A stretch of DNA of 64,000 nucleotides from Sporosarcina sp. JAI121 (GTDB lineage: Bacteria; Bacillota; Bacilli; Bacillales_A; Planococcaceae), in assembly GCF_013408665.1 (NCBI RefSeq), contig NZ_JACCCL010000001.1, forward strand, positions 1,689,136 through 1,753,135, given 5' to 3'. How positions within the stretch are numbered: the stretch's first letter is position 1; each line of letters opens with the position of its first letter. The notes under the pieces are model-generated. The model saw nothing but the letters and a program-made list of their open reading frames with translations, had not been told where the DNA came from and did not search any database. Shown here one piece after another: positions 7,607-16,637 of the stretch. Made by a program: the position numbers and the translations under genes.

Positions 7607-9802
7607 TCAACGTACTGGAGACTCAGCACCTACTGCGCCATATTTAGCTTTTGCTTCGAGGCGACGACTGTGTAAAATTGGCTCGGTATATCCATTTGGC
7701 TGGTCACAACCTTTAAAAACAAGATCACACGCTGCCGCAAATGCAACCGACTCATCAAAGTTAGAAGCCATTGAACGATATAATGCATCTCCAGCATTTT
7801 GCTCATCAACAATTTGTGCCATACGCTTCATCGTTGCTACTACTTGCTCTTCCGAACAAACTCCTTGATGTAGCCAGTTGGCAATATGTTGACTAGAAAT
7901 ACGTAATGTTGCACGATCTTCCATGAGATTAATATCATTAATATCAGGGACTTTAGAACAGCCAACACCTTGGTCAATCCAACGTACAACATATCCAAGA
8001 ATACCTTGGGCATTGTTATCTAGTTCTTGTTGAATTTCTTCAGCTGACCAGTTAGGATTTTCAGCTAATGGAATTTGCAAGATTTCGTCTTGTAGATTTT
8101 GTGAGGTTAAAATTCCTCTTTGTACTTTGCCAACGTCTACTTGATGGTAATGTAAAGCATGTAATATTGCCGCCGTGGGTGACGGTACCCATGCGGTATT
8201 CGCACCCGCTTGTGGATGGGCAGCCTTTTGCTCCAACATCGCCGACATTAAGTCAGGCATCGCCCACATTCCTTTACCGATTTGAGCCCGGCCTGGTAAT
8301 CCGCAATTTATCCCGACAACAACGTTGGATGCTTCATATGCTTCTAACCAAGTTGTTTTTTTCATTTCACTTTTGCGGATCATGACGCCCGCTTCCATGG
8401 ATGTATGAATTTCATCCCCCGTACGGTCTAGGAATCCAGTATTAATGAATGCAATTCTTTCTTTTACTTCTTTAATACACGCTTTCAAGTTGAGTGATGT
8501 ACGGCGCTCCTCATCCATGACCCCGATTTTCAGAGTGTTGCGAGGTAAGTCTAAAATATCTTCAATGCGATTAAATAACTTGTTAGCAAATGCTACTTCT
8601 TTGGAACCATGCATTTTCGGTTTTACAATGTAAATAGAGTTGTGGTCAGAGTTTTTAAAAGGTACATCTTCTTTTAAGTTGTGTTTTGCAATTAATGATG
8701 TAAGAACGCCATCAATAATACCTTCCGGAACTTCTTCTCCATCTTTATCCAGAATTGCATTATTCGTCATTAGATGGCCTACGTTTCGAACGAACATTAG
8801 TGAACGTCCAGCTAAAGTGACCGTTTCACCATTCGGTGACGTGTATGTACGATCAGGGTTTAATGTACGTGTAAAAGTGTTATTGCCTCTTTCAAAAGAA
8901 GAAGTTAAATCACCTTTCATTAAGCCTAACCAATTGCGGTAAACATGTACTTTATCTTCTGCATCTACAGCGGCAATGGAGTCTTCACAATCCATTAAGG
9001 TTGAAAGTGCTGCTTCCAAATAAACATCTTTCATACCCGCCAAGTCGTTTTTCCCAATTGGATGATTCCGGTCAATTTGGATTTCAATATGCATACGATT
9101 ATTAACTAACAAAATGGCGGTTGGGGCTTCAGGTAGACCTTGGTAGCCTGAGAACTTTTCTGTGTTTTGTAACCCTGTTGTTTGCCCATCGCTAAATGTA
9201 GCAGACAATTTCCCGTCAATGATTTCATATTTAGCAACATTTGTGTGTGAAGTGCCAACTAAGGCAACAGTTTCATCAAGGAATCTTTTGGCGAAACCGA
9301 TTACTTTCGCTCCACGTACTGGATTGTATCCTTTCCCTGACTCCGCGCCGCCTTCGACATTGATCACGTCTGTTCCATATAAAGCATCATAGAGGCTTCC
9401 CCAACGTGCGTTTGCTGCATTTAGCGCATAACGGGCATTATCCACTGGTACAACCAACTGTGGCCCCGCTTGTCTAGCTACTTCACTGTCTACATCTTTA
9501 GTCGAAATGGTAAAATCATCAACTTTGGGCTCAAGATAGCCGATTTCTTGTAAAAATAATTTATACTCGTCAAAGTGGAATTTCCCTTTATGTTCATTAT
9601 GCCAATTATTAATCGCCTCTTGTAAGTGTGTACGCTCAGCTAATAATTGTTTGTTTTCCGGAGATAATTCATGAATGAGTGCGTCGAAACTAGTCCAAAA
9701 TTTCTCTTGTTCCATCCCTAGACCAGGCAGTACATCAGAATTAACAAAATCGTAAAGTAGTTGTGAAACTTGTAGGTTATTGACCTTATTATATTTATGC
9801 AT
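7607..9802 (-). CDS. glcB: Malate synthase G
   Basis: This 731-aa protein is a full-length G-type malate synthase, which condenses glyoxylate with acetyl-CoA to malate in the cytoplasm. Family motifs include [18 protein letters not shown] near residue 130, [25 protein letters not shown] (the glyoxylate/Mg binding region), the catalytic-Arg segment [14 protein letters not shown], and the C-terminal [14 protein letters not shown]. The length matches the E. coli enzyme (723 aa). AAAGGGGA precedes the ATG. It follows the NCS2 permease gene by 72 bp on the same strand and probably shares its transcript. In this setting it gives a sink for glyoxylate produced from ureidoglycolate. No isocitrate lyase gene is present nearby, which favours the ureide rather than the glyoxylate-shunt role. 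Confidence 0.95.
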   Translation of the reverse strand: MHKYNKVNNLQVSQLLYDFVNSDVLPGLGMEQEKFWTSFDALIHELSPENKQLLAERTHLQEAINNWHNEHKGKFHFDEYKLFLQEIGYLEPKVDDFTISTKDVDSEVARQAGPQLVVPVDNARYALNAANARWGSLYDALYGTDVINVEGGAESGKGYNPVRGAKVIGFAKRFLDETVALVGTSHTNVAKYEIIDGKLSATFSDGQTTGLQNTEKFSGYQGLPEAPTAILLVNNRMHIEIQIDRNHPIGKNDLAGMKDVYLEAALSTLMDCEDSIAAVDAEDKVHVYRNWLGLMKGDLTSSFERGNNTFTRTLNPDRTYTSPNGETVTLAGRSLMFVRNVGHLMTNNAILDKDGEEVPEGIIDGVLTSLIAKHNLKEDVPFKNSDHNSIYIVKPKMHGSKEVAFANKLFNRIEDILDLPRNTLKIGVMDEERRTSLNLKACIKEVKERIAFINTGFLDRTGDEIHTSMEAGVMIRKSEMKKTTWLEAYEASNVVVGINCGLPGRAQIGKGMWAMPDLMSAMLEQKAAHPQAGANTAWVPSPTAAILHALHYHQVDVGKVQRGILTSQNLQDEILQIPLAENPNWSAEEIQQELDNNAQGILGYVVRWIDQGVGCSKVPDINDINLMEDRATLRISSQHIANWLHQGVCSEEQVVATMKRMAQIVDEQNAGDALYRSMASNFDESVAFAAACDLVFKGCDQPNGYTEPILHSRRLEAKAKYGAVGAESPVR

Positions 9803-9874
9803 GGTTTACATCCCCTTTTAATTTGATAAATAATGATGTTAAATCATAAATCCTATAACAATTATCCATTTTTC

Positions 9875-11188
9875 CTATTTACCCACTTCCATTTCGACTG
9901 TGAATTTGTCCCAATCAATGAATTTCTCCATAAAGATTGATAGAAAGACACCCATCATGAGACCGTTTGAAAGTAACGGTAGAAATAGAGCGGGAACACT
10001 GCCGAATAATTCTGGCGGGAAATTCATGATACTTACACCAATTAGTACTGGGCCCGCTATGCGGAATATTGTTATAGAGTTGAAAAAAGTACCCTTCAAG
10101 CTATTCAACGAAGTCCCAAACAATTGAAGGTAGGCGACAAATAAAACAGCATTTCCGACCGTTAAAGGCATTGTTCCTAGAAAGCCCACAAATGAAGGGA
10201 TAAACCCGAGTGACATGAACATGAACCCGCTAATAATAAATGGTGTCTTTTTTAATAAATTTGTACTTTCCAAAAATCCGATTGTGGATGTAAATGGCGT
10301 AAAAGGAACTAAGCCGAAAATCGCGGAGATCAATGCCAAAAAACCCGTTACAAAAATCGATCTTTTATATTGAGTATTGTTAACTTCTTCCTTGTATAGG
10401 TCCGCGGTAGCCTTTATGGAGGCGAAAGTATTCGTTAAATTCAATAGACCTGCTACAAACGCGACAAATATTATCCCTAACTCCAAGTTTGGTGTCCCAA
10501 AAGGAAAAATTGTAAATGCTACGTTTCCCGAACTTGATACTGGAAAATCTGACGGAAAAATGATTCGATATAATAACCATCCTACAATTATACCGATAAG
10601 TATGGAAAAGTTACCCACTCCTTTTCCGCCTTTAATTTTTAACAGACTTACGAAAAAGACAACACCAATTGAAAATAAACTAACAGGTAAATCAATTGTT
10701 CCATTTTCACTTATTTTAAACATTCCTTTGAAAAAAATAAAAATTAGATGGAACGTTAGTAAGAATATATATACGCTTATAACCATAGGTGTAACTATTT
10801 TTTGTACAATAGATATGAGATTAAATAGTGCAATCAGAACGGTTACAGCTCCTGAAAGAAGAATCCCGGTTGCGATACCACCCCCGACAGTTGCAAAATC
10901 CAGTCCGAGTGCCGATGCGGATATCCCCATATTTAATAATAATCCCCACATGAGTCCCGAATGACCCTCCATTAAAGGATAACGATGCCCAATCCAAGCT
11001 TGTAGAATACAAGCCAGTCCCGTAAAAATAAAAGAGTATCTGATCGTCATTTCTATTATTTCCGCTGGCAACTGGAACGCGGCTCCAACAGAAATCGGAA
11101 CAACAAGTGTGTTAGCAAATATAAAAAAAAGCCACTGAAATGAAGACAACATTGTTACAGTAGCCCTTTGCTTAAGCATCGTAATCAT
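9875..11188 (-). CDS. NCS2-family purine/pyrimidine permease (uracil-xanthine permease type)
   Basis: This integral membrane protein of about 437 aa has 12 or more hydrophobic segments and family features such as the EGHSGLMWGLLL segment after the third helix and the TNTFASIKATADLY stretch before helix 9. It resembles xanthine/uracil permeases and should move a nucleobase or ureide by cation symport. I choose the ATG at 11188 because GGAAGCGG precedes it, whereas the ATG six codons upstream has no Shine-Dalgarno sequence. It lies between the small cupin gene and glcB in a head-to-tail run. Substrate (uric acid, xanthine, uracil or allantoin) cannot be set from sequence; context favours a purine-breakdown compound. 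Confidence 0.8.
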   Translation of the reverse strand: MITMLKQRATVTMLSSFQWLFFIFANTLVVPISVGAAFQLPAEIIEMTIRYSFIFTGLACILQAWIGHRYPLMEGHSGLMWGLLLNMGISASALGLDFATVGGGIATGILLSGAVTVLIALFNLISIVQKIVTPMVISVYIFLLTFHLIFIFFKGMFKISENGTIDLPVSLFSIGVVFFVSLLKIKGGKGVGNFSILIGIIVGWLLYRIIFPSDFPVSSSGNVAFTIFPFGTPNLELGIIFVAFVAGLLNLTNTFASIKATADLYKEEVNNTQYKRSIFVTGFLALISAIFGLVPFTPFTSTIGFLESTNLLKKTPFIISGFMFMSLGFIPSFVGFLGTMPLTVGNAVLFVAYLQLFGTSLNSLKGTFFNSITIFRIAGPVLIGVSIMNFPPELFGSVPALFLPLLSNGLMMGVFLSIFMEKFIDWDKFTVEMEVGK

Positions 11189-11293
11189 CACCGCTTCCAG
11201 AAGCATTCATTTTCTATTGTTTCACACAATTCTTTTTCTTATATTAAATAGCGGTTCTTTCCCGATTTATCGACTCCATAGTCTTGCCGGATT

Positions 11294-11662
11294 CTAGTAT
11301 TTTGTTATATCCATCGGCAGTTTACCCGCGGCAAACCCCACAAACATAAAACGACCATTTCCTGTATTACGCATTCCGTGAATTTGATTAGGCTTAGCTA
11401 ATAGTACCATTCCTTGTTTAATTGGGATTTCATTCTCCAGGTCCGGGAAATAAATCCCTTCCCCTTCAATGCATACCCACATATCGTCGACATTCGAATG
11501 GGAGTGTGTGTATACTTCTTGCCCCGGCTCCAGGCACCAAATCGCCCCTACTGTTTTGTCTGTCTCATAGAAATAGTTTTTCTGAGGCTCGTTCGGATCA
11601 AACTTTGCTATTTTATCAATTTCAAAAATTCTTTCCGCCATAATCTCTTCTATATTTGTCAA
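11294..11662 (-). CDS. Small cupin-domain protein of the allantoin cluster
   Basis: This is a single-domain cupin of about 122 residues. The first cupin motif appears as PGQEVYTHSHSNVDDMW, with the usual Glu replaced by Asp, and the second as PNQIHGMRNTG, so a divalent metal site is likely. The start is uncertain. GGGGGAG lies 8 nt upstream of a TTG at 11662, which I prefer; a GTG at 11689 and an ATG at 11644 are alternatives. It sits between allD and the NCS2 permease gene on the same strand. It does not resemble the AllA ureidoglycolate lyase sequence, although that enzyme has a related fold. A role in the missing ureidoglycolate step or in an isomerisation of the pathway is only a guess from position. 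Confidence 0.75.
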   Translation of the reverse strand: MTNIEEIMAERIFEIDKIAKFDPNEPQKNYFYETDKTVGAIWCLEPGQEVYTHSHSNVDDMWVCIEGEGIYFPDLENEIPIKQGMVLLAKPNQIHGMRNTGNGRFMFVGFAAGKLPMDITKY

Positions 11663-11769
11663 AGTCGCTTTCTCCCCCACACTAACCACCCCTTTTATAG
11701 GTTAAATCCTTCGTTTTCATTACTCTTTTGAATTCATGAAAACTCATTTGTAACTATAGGAAACTTATT

Positions 11770-12819
11770 TTATTTTGCAAAAGCATTTTTATTATCATAT
11801 GCATTATTATGAATCACATCTGAAATAAGGTAATCATACACAGCATCGACTATGTCAATTCCGTTCACTGCATTTTCTTTTTCCCTTGCAGCACTTCTCT
11901 GCCCTGGGTAAGATACCTGCTTAAATCCGGGAGCTGGTTTACTATTGTTCAAATCAACCATCGTGTCAGTAATATTTTGCTTGAAATTCCTTAATCCAGT
12001 GAAAACCTCGGGATTAATTACGATATGAAGCTGACCTAAATTCCTATATTCAGTAAGATCTTCGTACATCGACGAAACTTTATTCCCAAATGGCAGACCT
12101 AAAAGGATGCCTGATAATACATCGACCATCATCATGAGTACGTATCCTTTTGGACCCGCAATTGGCAATAAAGCATTCACTTTAAATGGATCTGTTGTCG
12201 GCTCTCCATTTACATCGACCGCCCAAGTATCGGAAATCGGTTCATTTTTTGACCGGGCATGTAAGACTTTCCCCCAAGCTTGAACAGTTGTTGCCATATC
12301 AAAAAGTATGTGATCTTCGCCGTTCCCCGGGGCTGCAAAAGCAATTGGATTTGTTCCATAATATGGTTCTGCTCCTCCATACGGAACTACCATCGGGTCG
12401 GATTGACATAGAGAAATCCCGATAAGATTAGCTTGGGCTGCCTTTTCAACAAAGTACGAAAGAGCGCCACTATGACTAATCCGCCTCACTCCTACAACCG
12501 CAATACCGTTTTCTTTAGCCATTTTTATCGCTTCATCCATTGCTAAATTTGCTGCAACATGGCCTGCTCCATTGTCACCATCAAAGATAGCCGAACAAGG
12601 ACCCGTCTTTTCATAAGTGAAAATGGGACTTGTATTGATTCCACCTTTGGCAATTCTTTCGGCGTAATATTCTACACGCATTGCACCGTGAGAATGGACT
12701 CCCCGCGCGTCGGCATGCGCAAGAACATCCGCTACGCCTTCCGCATGGTCTTCGGATAATCCAGCTTTATTGAGCTTCGTTTTCATTAATTCCCTCAACT
12801 CTTGTTTTGTTACTTTCAA
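11770..12819 (-). CDS. allD: Ureidoglycolate dehydrogenase (NAD+)
   Basis: This 349-aa protein is a member of the malate/L-lactate dehydrogenase (Ldh_2) family and is very close to E. coli AllD over its N-terminus, including DARGVHSHGAMRVEYYAERI. It oxidises (S)-ureidoglycolate to oxalurate with NAD+. Other family hallmarks are SHSGALSYFVEKA, NPIAFAAPG and GPKGYVLMMMVD. Starting at the TTG at 12819, which has AGGTG upstream, gives exactly the 349-residue length of the E. coli enzyme and the matching first residues. The GTG at 12828 has a poorer RBS. It is preceded by the allE terminator and followed by the cupin gene. Its product, oxalurate, would need a carbamoyltransferase that is not encoded here. 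Confidence 0.9.
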   Translation of the reverse strand: MKVTKQELRELMKTKLNKAGLSEDHAEGVADVLAHADARGVHSHGAMRVEYYAERIAKGGINTSPIFTYEKTGPCSAIFDGDNGAGHVAANLAMDEAIKMAKENGIAVVGVRRISHSGALSYFVEKAAQANLIGISLCQSDPMVVPYGGAEPYYGTNPIAFAAPGNGEDHILFDMATTVQAWGKVLHARSKNEPISDTWAVDVNGEPTTDPFKVNALLPIAGPKGYVLMMMVDVLSGILLGLPFGNKVSSMYEDLTEYRNLGQLHIVINPEVFTGLRNFKQNITDTMVDLNNSKPAPGFKQVSYPGQRSAAREKENAVNGIDIVDAVYDYLISDVIHNNAYDNKNAFAK

Positions 12820-12861
12820 CGCGTACACCTGCTCTCTTCTCTTATCATGAAATTCTGCATA

Positions 12862-12903
12862 AAACAGAAGGCGTCAAGCTATGTTCCATTCGCTTAACGC
12901 CCC
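12862..12903 (-). terminator. Terminator downstream of allE
   Basis: On the minus strand GGCGTTAAGC pairs with GCTTGACGCC (one mismatch) around a 12-nt loop and is followed by TTCTGTTTT. It lies between the allE stop at 12941 and the allD start, so allCE and allD are probably separate or only partly linked transcripts. The U tract is interrupted. Confidence 0.6.
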
Positions 12904-12940
12904 ACTTTGCTTGATTTTGTTTCTAAATTGATGTCACTTT

Positions 12941-13705
12941 TTATAATTCGACATCACGGTTACAATCTTTGGAGTAGACGTACGTTAAATTTTCCCTTCC
13001 AATCGCATACGCCGCTTGATGAACGTATGGACCCATGAAAATATAATCACCTTTTTTTACTGGGACCCACTTGTTATCCAGATTATACATTCCTTCTCCA
13101 GACAGTAAATAAGCACCATGCTCTTGCACATGTGTTTCAATAAACGGATGACTTGCTGCTGGGTCGAAAGAAAGAATATGGAAGTTCATGTCAAAATCTA
13201 TATCCGTTGGTAAAAGATCTTTCAGATTTACGTTGTGCATACCATCGTAAATCTGATACGCAATCTTATTCGCATGGTTTGAAACCACCCACGGTTTCTT
13301 TCCTTCAAGTGGACGATATTTCTGCTTATAGAGGAACAGTTTGGAATCAGTATCCCCGAGATTTTCCAAGTACATTTTTGTTCCAGGCGGGCAATACAAA
13401 TAACCACTTTCTTCGAGAGTAAAATCTTGATCATCAGCAGATGCCTTGATGGCTCCTTCAATGACATAAACGAATGTTTCAACATCCGATTGTCCGCCAA
13501 ACCCTTCACTATTTCTCCCGCCTTTTTGCATTGTCACCACGTAATCGACAAAGCTTGCTCCAAGTTTTGGTGAACCCAGAATTGAAATAATACAATTCTC
13601 AAAGCCGGGAACAACATTATTCACCAAACCTTCTGGTGCGATTAATGCATATTTACCATGCTCAATGATTGATCTGCTTGCTAATAAATCCTTAGGATAA
13701 CCCAT
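12941..13705 (-). CDS. allE: (S)-ureidoglycine aminohydrolase
   Basis: This 254-aa bicupin is orthologous to E. coli AllE/YlbA and plant UGlyAH. It converts (S)-ureidoglycine to (S)-ureidoglycolate and ammonia with Mn2+. The first cupin half carries the conserved opening MGYPKDLLASRSII and FVYVIEGAIKA. The second, metal-binding half carries HPFIETHVQEHGAYLL, with the His, Glu and His ligands, and HQAAYAIGRENLTY. GGGGAG lies eight bases before the ATG. It follows allC by 23 bp and is co-transcribed with it. Together AllC and AllE carry allantoate to ureidoglycolate with release of two ammonia molecules and one CO2. Confidence 0.93.
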   Translation of the reverse strand: MGYPKDLLASRSIIEHGKYALIAPEGLVNNVVPGFENCIISILGSPKLGASFVDYVVTMQKGGRNSEGFGGQSDVETFVYVIEGAIKASADDQDFTLEESGYLYCPPGTKMYLENLGDTDSKLFLYKQKYRPLEGKKPWVVSNHANKIAYQIYDGMHNVNLKDLLPTDIDFDMNFHILSFDPAASHPFIETHVQEHGAYLLSGEGMYNLDNKWVPVKKGDYIFMGPYVHQAAYAIGRENLTYVYSKDCNRDVEL

Positions 13706-13728
13706 TCTATAAACTCCCCTTCTTATCT

Positions 13729-14994
13729 TTATTCTAGATATGCTAGTTCATATAGAGTCGCAATCAATGCTTTAACTCCTTCAGCTAAATCTGCGGGCTC
13801 CGTGTATTCTGCCGGATTATGACTAATCCCATCTCGGCTTGGAACAAACAACATAGCTGTTGGAACAGTTTCAGCGAAAATTTGAGCATCATGACCTGCT
13901 CCGCTATGCATTAATTTGTAATTTAAATCATTTTTTTTGCATTGATTTTCGATGATTTCCACAATCTTAGTATCCATAGGAACTGGGTCGGCATCTAACC
14001 ACATATCTATGGATGTTTGTACTGCATGTTCATTGGATTTATCATTTATGTTTTTTGTAAGCATCTCAGTAAACTGAACGATAGCTTTTTTGTCAGTATG
14101 ACGTACATCTACGGTGAAAATAACTTTACCTGGTACAACATTAACGATATTTGGACTGACTTCCATTTTTCCGACTGTCATTACTAGCGGATCGCCTAGT
14201 CGCTTCGCTAAACTGATTAGATCATAAATCATATGGCTAGCCGCATATACCGCATCCTTACGGTATCCCATCGGCGTTGTACCAGCGTGGTTCGCTTCAC
14301 CTGTTACTTCAATCGTAAAACGCCTTTGTCCGACAATGCTATGTACAACCCCTACAGATTTCTTCTCAGTCTCTAGTACATTGCCCTGTTCCACATGAAT
14401 TTCTACGAAAGCCTTCAAGTCCTGACGCGGAGCTTTCGTTTCGTCCCTAAAAGTATATCCTGATTCATTCATTGCTTTTACAAAAGGAATTCCATTAAAG
14501 TCCTTAATCATCTCTACGTCTTTCCGGTTTGCGGTACCAACTATATTCTTCGAACCCCAGAAAGCATAAGGAAAACGACTACCTTCCTCTTCTGCCAAAG
14601 ATACAATTTCTAGGTTTCGTATCGGTTGCCCGTGATATTTCTTTAAATATTTTATCGCAAGAATCCCTGCTACAATTCCAAATTGTCCATCATATAATCC
14701 ACCATTTGTTACAGTGTCGATATGGGATCCTGTAAGAATTGTCTCACTTGTGTCAGTACCCTCTACTATTCCACTTAGGTTTCCAATTTCATCATAGCGT
14801 GCTACAAAGCCTTCAGTTTCCATCCAGTCTTTCAAAGCCAACTGGGCTGCATCCCATTCCTCTGAATAGAGTAAGCGAGATACCCCTCCTGTCGAATCTC
14901 TCCCAAAGCCGCCTAACCACCTGAGCCTCTCGGTAATCTCCGTAGCCAAACTTTCAAAATCTAGCTCTTCTCTACTTTGGATTAAATCGTGCAT
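13729..14994 (-). CDS. allC: Allantoate amidohydrolase (M20 family)
   Basis: This 421-aa metalloenzyme of the M20/ArgE-like Zn hydrolase family hydrolyses allantoate to ureidoglycine, CO2 and ammonia. Metal-binding and active-site segments are TGSHIDTVTNGGLYDG, the Glu pair in LAEEEGSRFPYAFWGS, FVEIHVEQGNVLE and the C-terminal SGAGHDAQIFAE. GQRRFTIEVTGEANHAGTTPM is the lid/dimer-domain signature of the AllC/HyuC subfamily. I prefer the ATG at 14994 because GAGGGG lies nine bases upstream, while the upstream TTG directly abuts it. It is the first gene of an allCE transcript behind the promoter with the shared puc/all box at 15083-15148. An N-carbamoyl-amino-acid hydrolase activity is an alternative, less likely in this cluster. 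Confidence 0.92.
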   Translation of the reverse strand: MHDLIQSREELDFESLATEITERLRWLGGFGRDSTGGVSRLLYSEEWDAAQLALKDWMETEGFVARYDEIGNLSGIVEGTDTSETILTGSHIDTVTNGGLYDGQFGIVAGILAIKYLKKYHGQPIRNLEIVSLAEEEGSRFPYAFWGSKNIVGTANRKDVEMIKDFNGIPFVKAMNESGYTFRDETKAPRQDLKAFVEIHVEQGNVLETEKKSVGVVHSIVGQRRFTIEVTGEANHAGTTPMGYRKDAVYAASHMIYDLISLAKRLGDPLVMTVGKMEVSPNIVNVVPGKVIFTVDVRHTDKKAIVQFTEMLTKNINDKSNEHAVQTSIDMWLDADPVPMDTKIVEIIENQCKKNDLNYKLMHSGAGHDAQIFAETVPTAMLFVPSRDGISHNPAEYTEPADLAEGVKALIATLYELAYLE

Positions 14995-15082
14995 TTTTAT
15001 CAACCCCTCTTCACAATAAAATATCTAATGATTGCTTTAGTATAATTTATTTAATTTCGAGTCTATTTAGCTACTACCTACT

Positions 15083-15148
15083 ATTATAAATATCATCACT
15101 CAATTAGTCATTATCGCAATTAAACAAAAACTCTGCCGGTATTTGTTC
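15083..15148 (-). promoter_or_regulatory. Promoter with shared puc/all box, upstream of allC
   Basis: On the minus strand the order is an upstream GAACAAAT element, the core TTGTTTAATTGCGATAAT, an ATGACT -35 (15111-15106), a 17-bp spacer and a TATAAT -10 (15088-15083). This is the most divergent of five promoters with the same layout in the cluster. The core matches the others at TTGTTTA and ATAATGA with identical spacing. It probably binds the PucR-family activator encoded at 25250. Confidence 0.65.
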
Positions 15149-15192
15149 ACTATAGATAAAACCATCTTCCTCTACTTGCATAGAACCTTTTC

Positions 15193-16551
15193 TTAATAAC
15201 TAATTAGTAATTTTTCCATATCGGTGATATTTCCATTTTCAAAAATAATATTACCGTTGACAATAGTTACGTTCACCTTTCCTTGAAACTTTTTCCCTAC
15301 ATAAGGAGAATGCTTGTGACGATAAAACAAGTCTTCTCCCTCTAGCACGAAACTCACTTTAAGATCGACAATGGTAAGATCGGCATCGCTCTCAACTGCA
15401 ATTGTTCCTTTCTGCGGATAAAGCCCGAATAGCTTGGCGGGATTCGTAGCGGTTAATGCAACAACTGTTTCCAATGGCAGCTTCCGATTAAAATGCCCTT
15501 CCGTTAACATAACGTTCAGTGTAGACTGGGCACCTGAAATCCCGCCCCACGCTGTAAAATAGTCCCCGTTCTCTACCTCTTTCATTGATGCAGGTGCTGG
15601 TGAGTGATCGGAAGCTATGACATCAATCTCACCGTTTACAATGGCAGTCCATAAATCTTCAAGTTCATGCTTATCGCGAAGTGGAGGACAGCATTTTGCC
15701 ATACCGCCTTTTTCCTCCAAGTCTTTTATTGTTAACGATAAATAATGCGGGCATGTTTCAACTGTAATATCTACGCCTCTATTTTTCGCTTCACTAATTT
15801 CTTTTACTACTTGTCGACTGCTTGCATGAACAATGTGCAGCTTACAGCCCGTAGCTTCGGCATAGGAAATAATCCTTCTAACCGCTTCAATTTCTGAAAT
15901 GATTGGTCTTGATTCCACAAAATCCTTTGCAGATGTTTTATTTTGGCTTTGCTTTTCTTCAGCAAGCTGATTGCAAATGACTGTGCTCTCAGCATGAACA
16001 GCCAAGAGAGAGCCAATAGAAGCAATTTCACTCATCCCTTTAAAAATCGTACTATCATCAACATGATTAAAATCGGCAATACCGCTTGGGGACATAAAAG
16101 CTTTAAATCCAATTACTCCATTCTCGTGTAGCTCTTTTATATCCTGTATATTTTCCGGCACAAGCCCACCCCAGAAGCGATAATTAACAACCGACTTTTC
16201 CTCGGAAGCAGCCCGTTTCAACTCCAAATTTTCCTTATTGATAGTTGGGGGCGTACTGTTTAATGGCATATCAAAGTAAGTAGTCACTCCTCCCGCAGCG
16301 AGGCTTCTACTTCCTGTTTTAATACCTTCCCATTCAGTTCTTCCGGGCTCGTTGAAGTGAACATGTGTATCGATTAATCCTGGAAGGATGTGCTTGCCTT
16401 GAGCATCGATTTCCCTTTCGGCAGTTGCTTCAAGCATCCTGCCAACCGAAATTTCTTTGATTTTCCCTTCTTTAATAGCAATATCCCCTTGGATAGTCGA
16501 ATCTGCTGTTACAATTTTTCCGTCTCTAATAATTAAATCATACATTACCAT
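15193..16551 (-). CDS. allB: Allantoinase (copy 1)
   Basis: This 452-aa cyclic amidohydrolase hydrolyses allantoin to allantoate in the cytoplasm. The metal centre is clear: DTHVHFNEPG supplies two His ligands, the carbamylated Lys is in GFKAFMSPSG, and further His ligands are in CPHYLSL and HIVHASS, with the catalytic Asp in IASDHSPAP. I use the ATG at 16551 because GGGGGAG lies six bases upstream; the reading frame extends 18 codons further upstream without a better RBS. It is 86 bp downstream of the second allantoinase gene, with a GGAG-rich hairpin between them. The two proteins are clear paralogues but differ over much of their length, so distinct stereo- or substrate preference (for example a hydantoinase-like role for one) is possible. 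Confidence 0.9.
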   Translation of the reverse strand: MVMYDLIIRDGKIVTADSTIQGDIAIKEGKIKEISVGRMLEATAEREIDAQGKHILPGLIDTHVHFNEPGRTEWEGIKTGSRSLAAGGVTTYFDMPLNSTPPTINKENLELKRAASEEKSVVNYRFWGGLVPENIQDIKELHENGVIGFKAFMSPSGIADFNHVDDSTIFKGMSEIASIGSLLAVHAESTVICNQLAEEKQSQNKTSAKDFVESRPIISEIEAVRRIISYAEATGCKLHIVHASSRQVVKEISEAKNRGVDITVETCPHYLSLTIKDLEEKGGMAKCCPPLRDKHELEDLWTAIVNGEIDVIASDHSPAPASMKEVENGDYFTAWGGISGAQSTLNVMLTEGHFNRKLPLETVVALTATNPAKLFGLYPQKGTIAVESDADLTIVDLKVSFVLEGEDLFYRHKHSPYVGKKFQGKVNVTIVNGNIIFENGNITDMEKLLISY

Positions 16552-16594
16552 AAGCTTCTCCCCCTCAATTGAATTACGGATAGTACTAGCAATA

Positions 16595-16618
16595 ACTCCT
16601 CCCATTCATGAGAGGAGC
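16595..16618 (-). repeat. Inverted repeat between the two allantoinase genes
   Basis: CTCCTC and GAGGAG arms surround a 10-nt loop in the 86-bp gap between allB copies. There is no U-tract, so it is not an intrinsic terminator. It could influence mRNA stability or translation of the downstream copy, since the GGAGGAG arm looks like an additional Shine-Dalgarno sequence. Confidence 0.35.
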
Positions 16619-16637
16619 CGCTAAAGTTTCACTATAC

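Noticed and set aside
10377..10964. 195-codon plus-strand frame opposite the NCS2 permease gene
   Set aside because: It is an antisense shadow of a membrane protein gene, without RBS or domain, while the minus-strand product is a clear permease.
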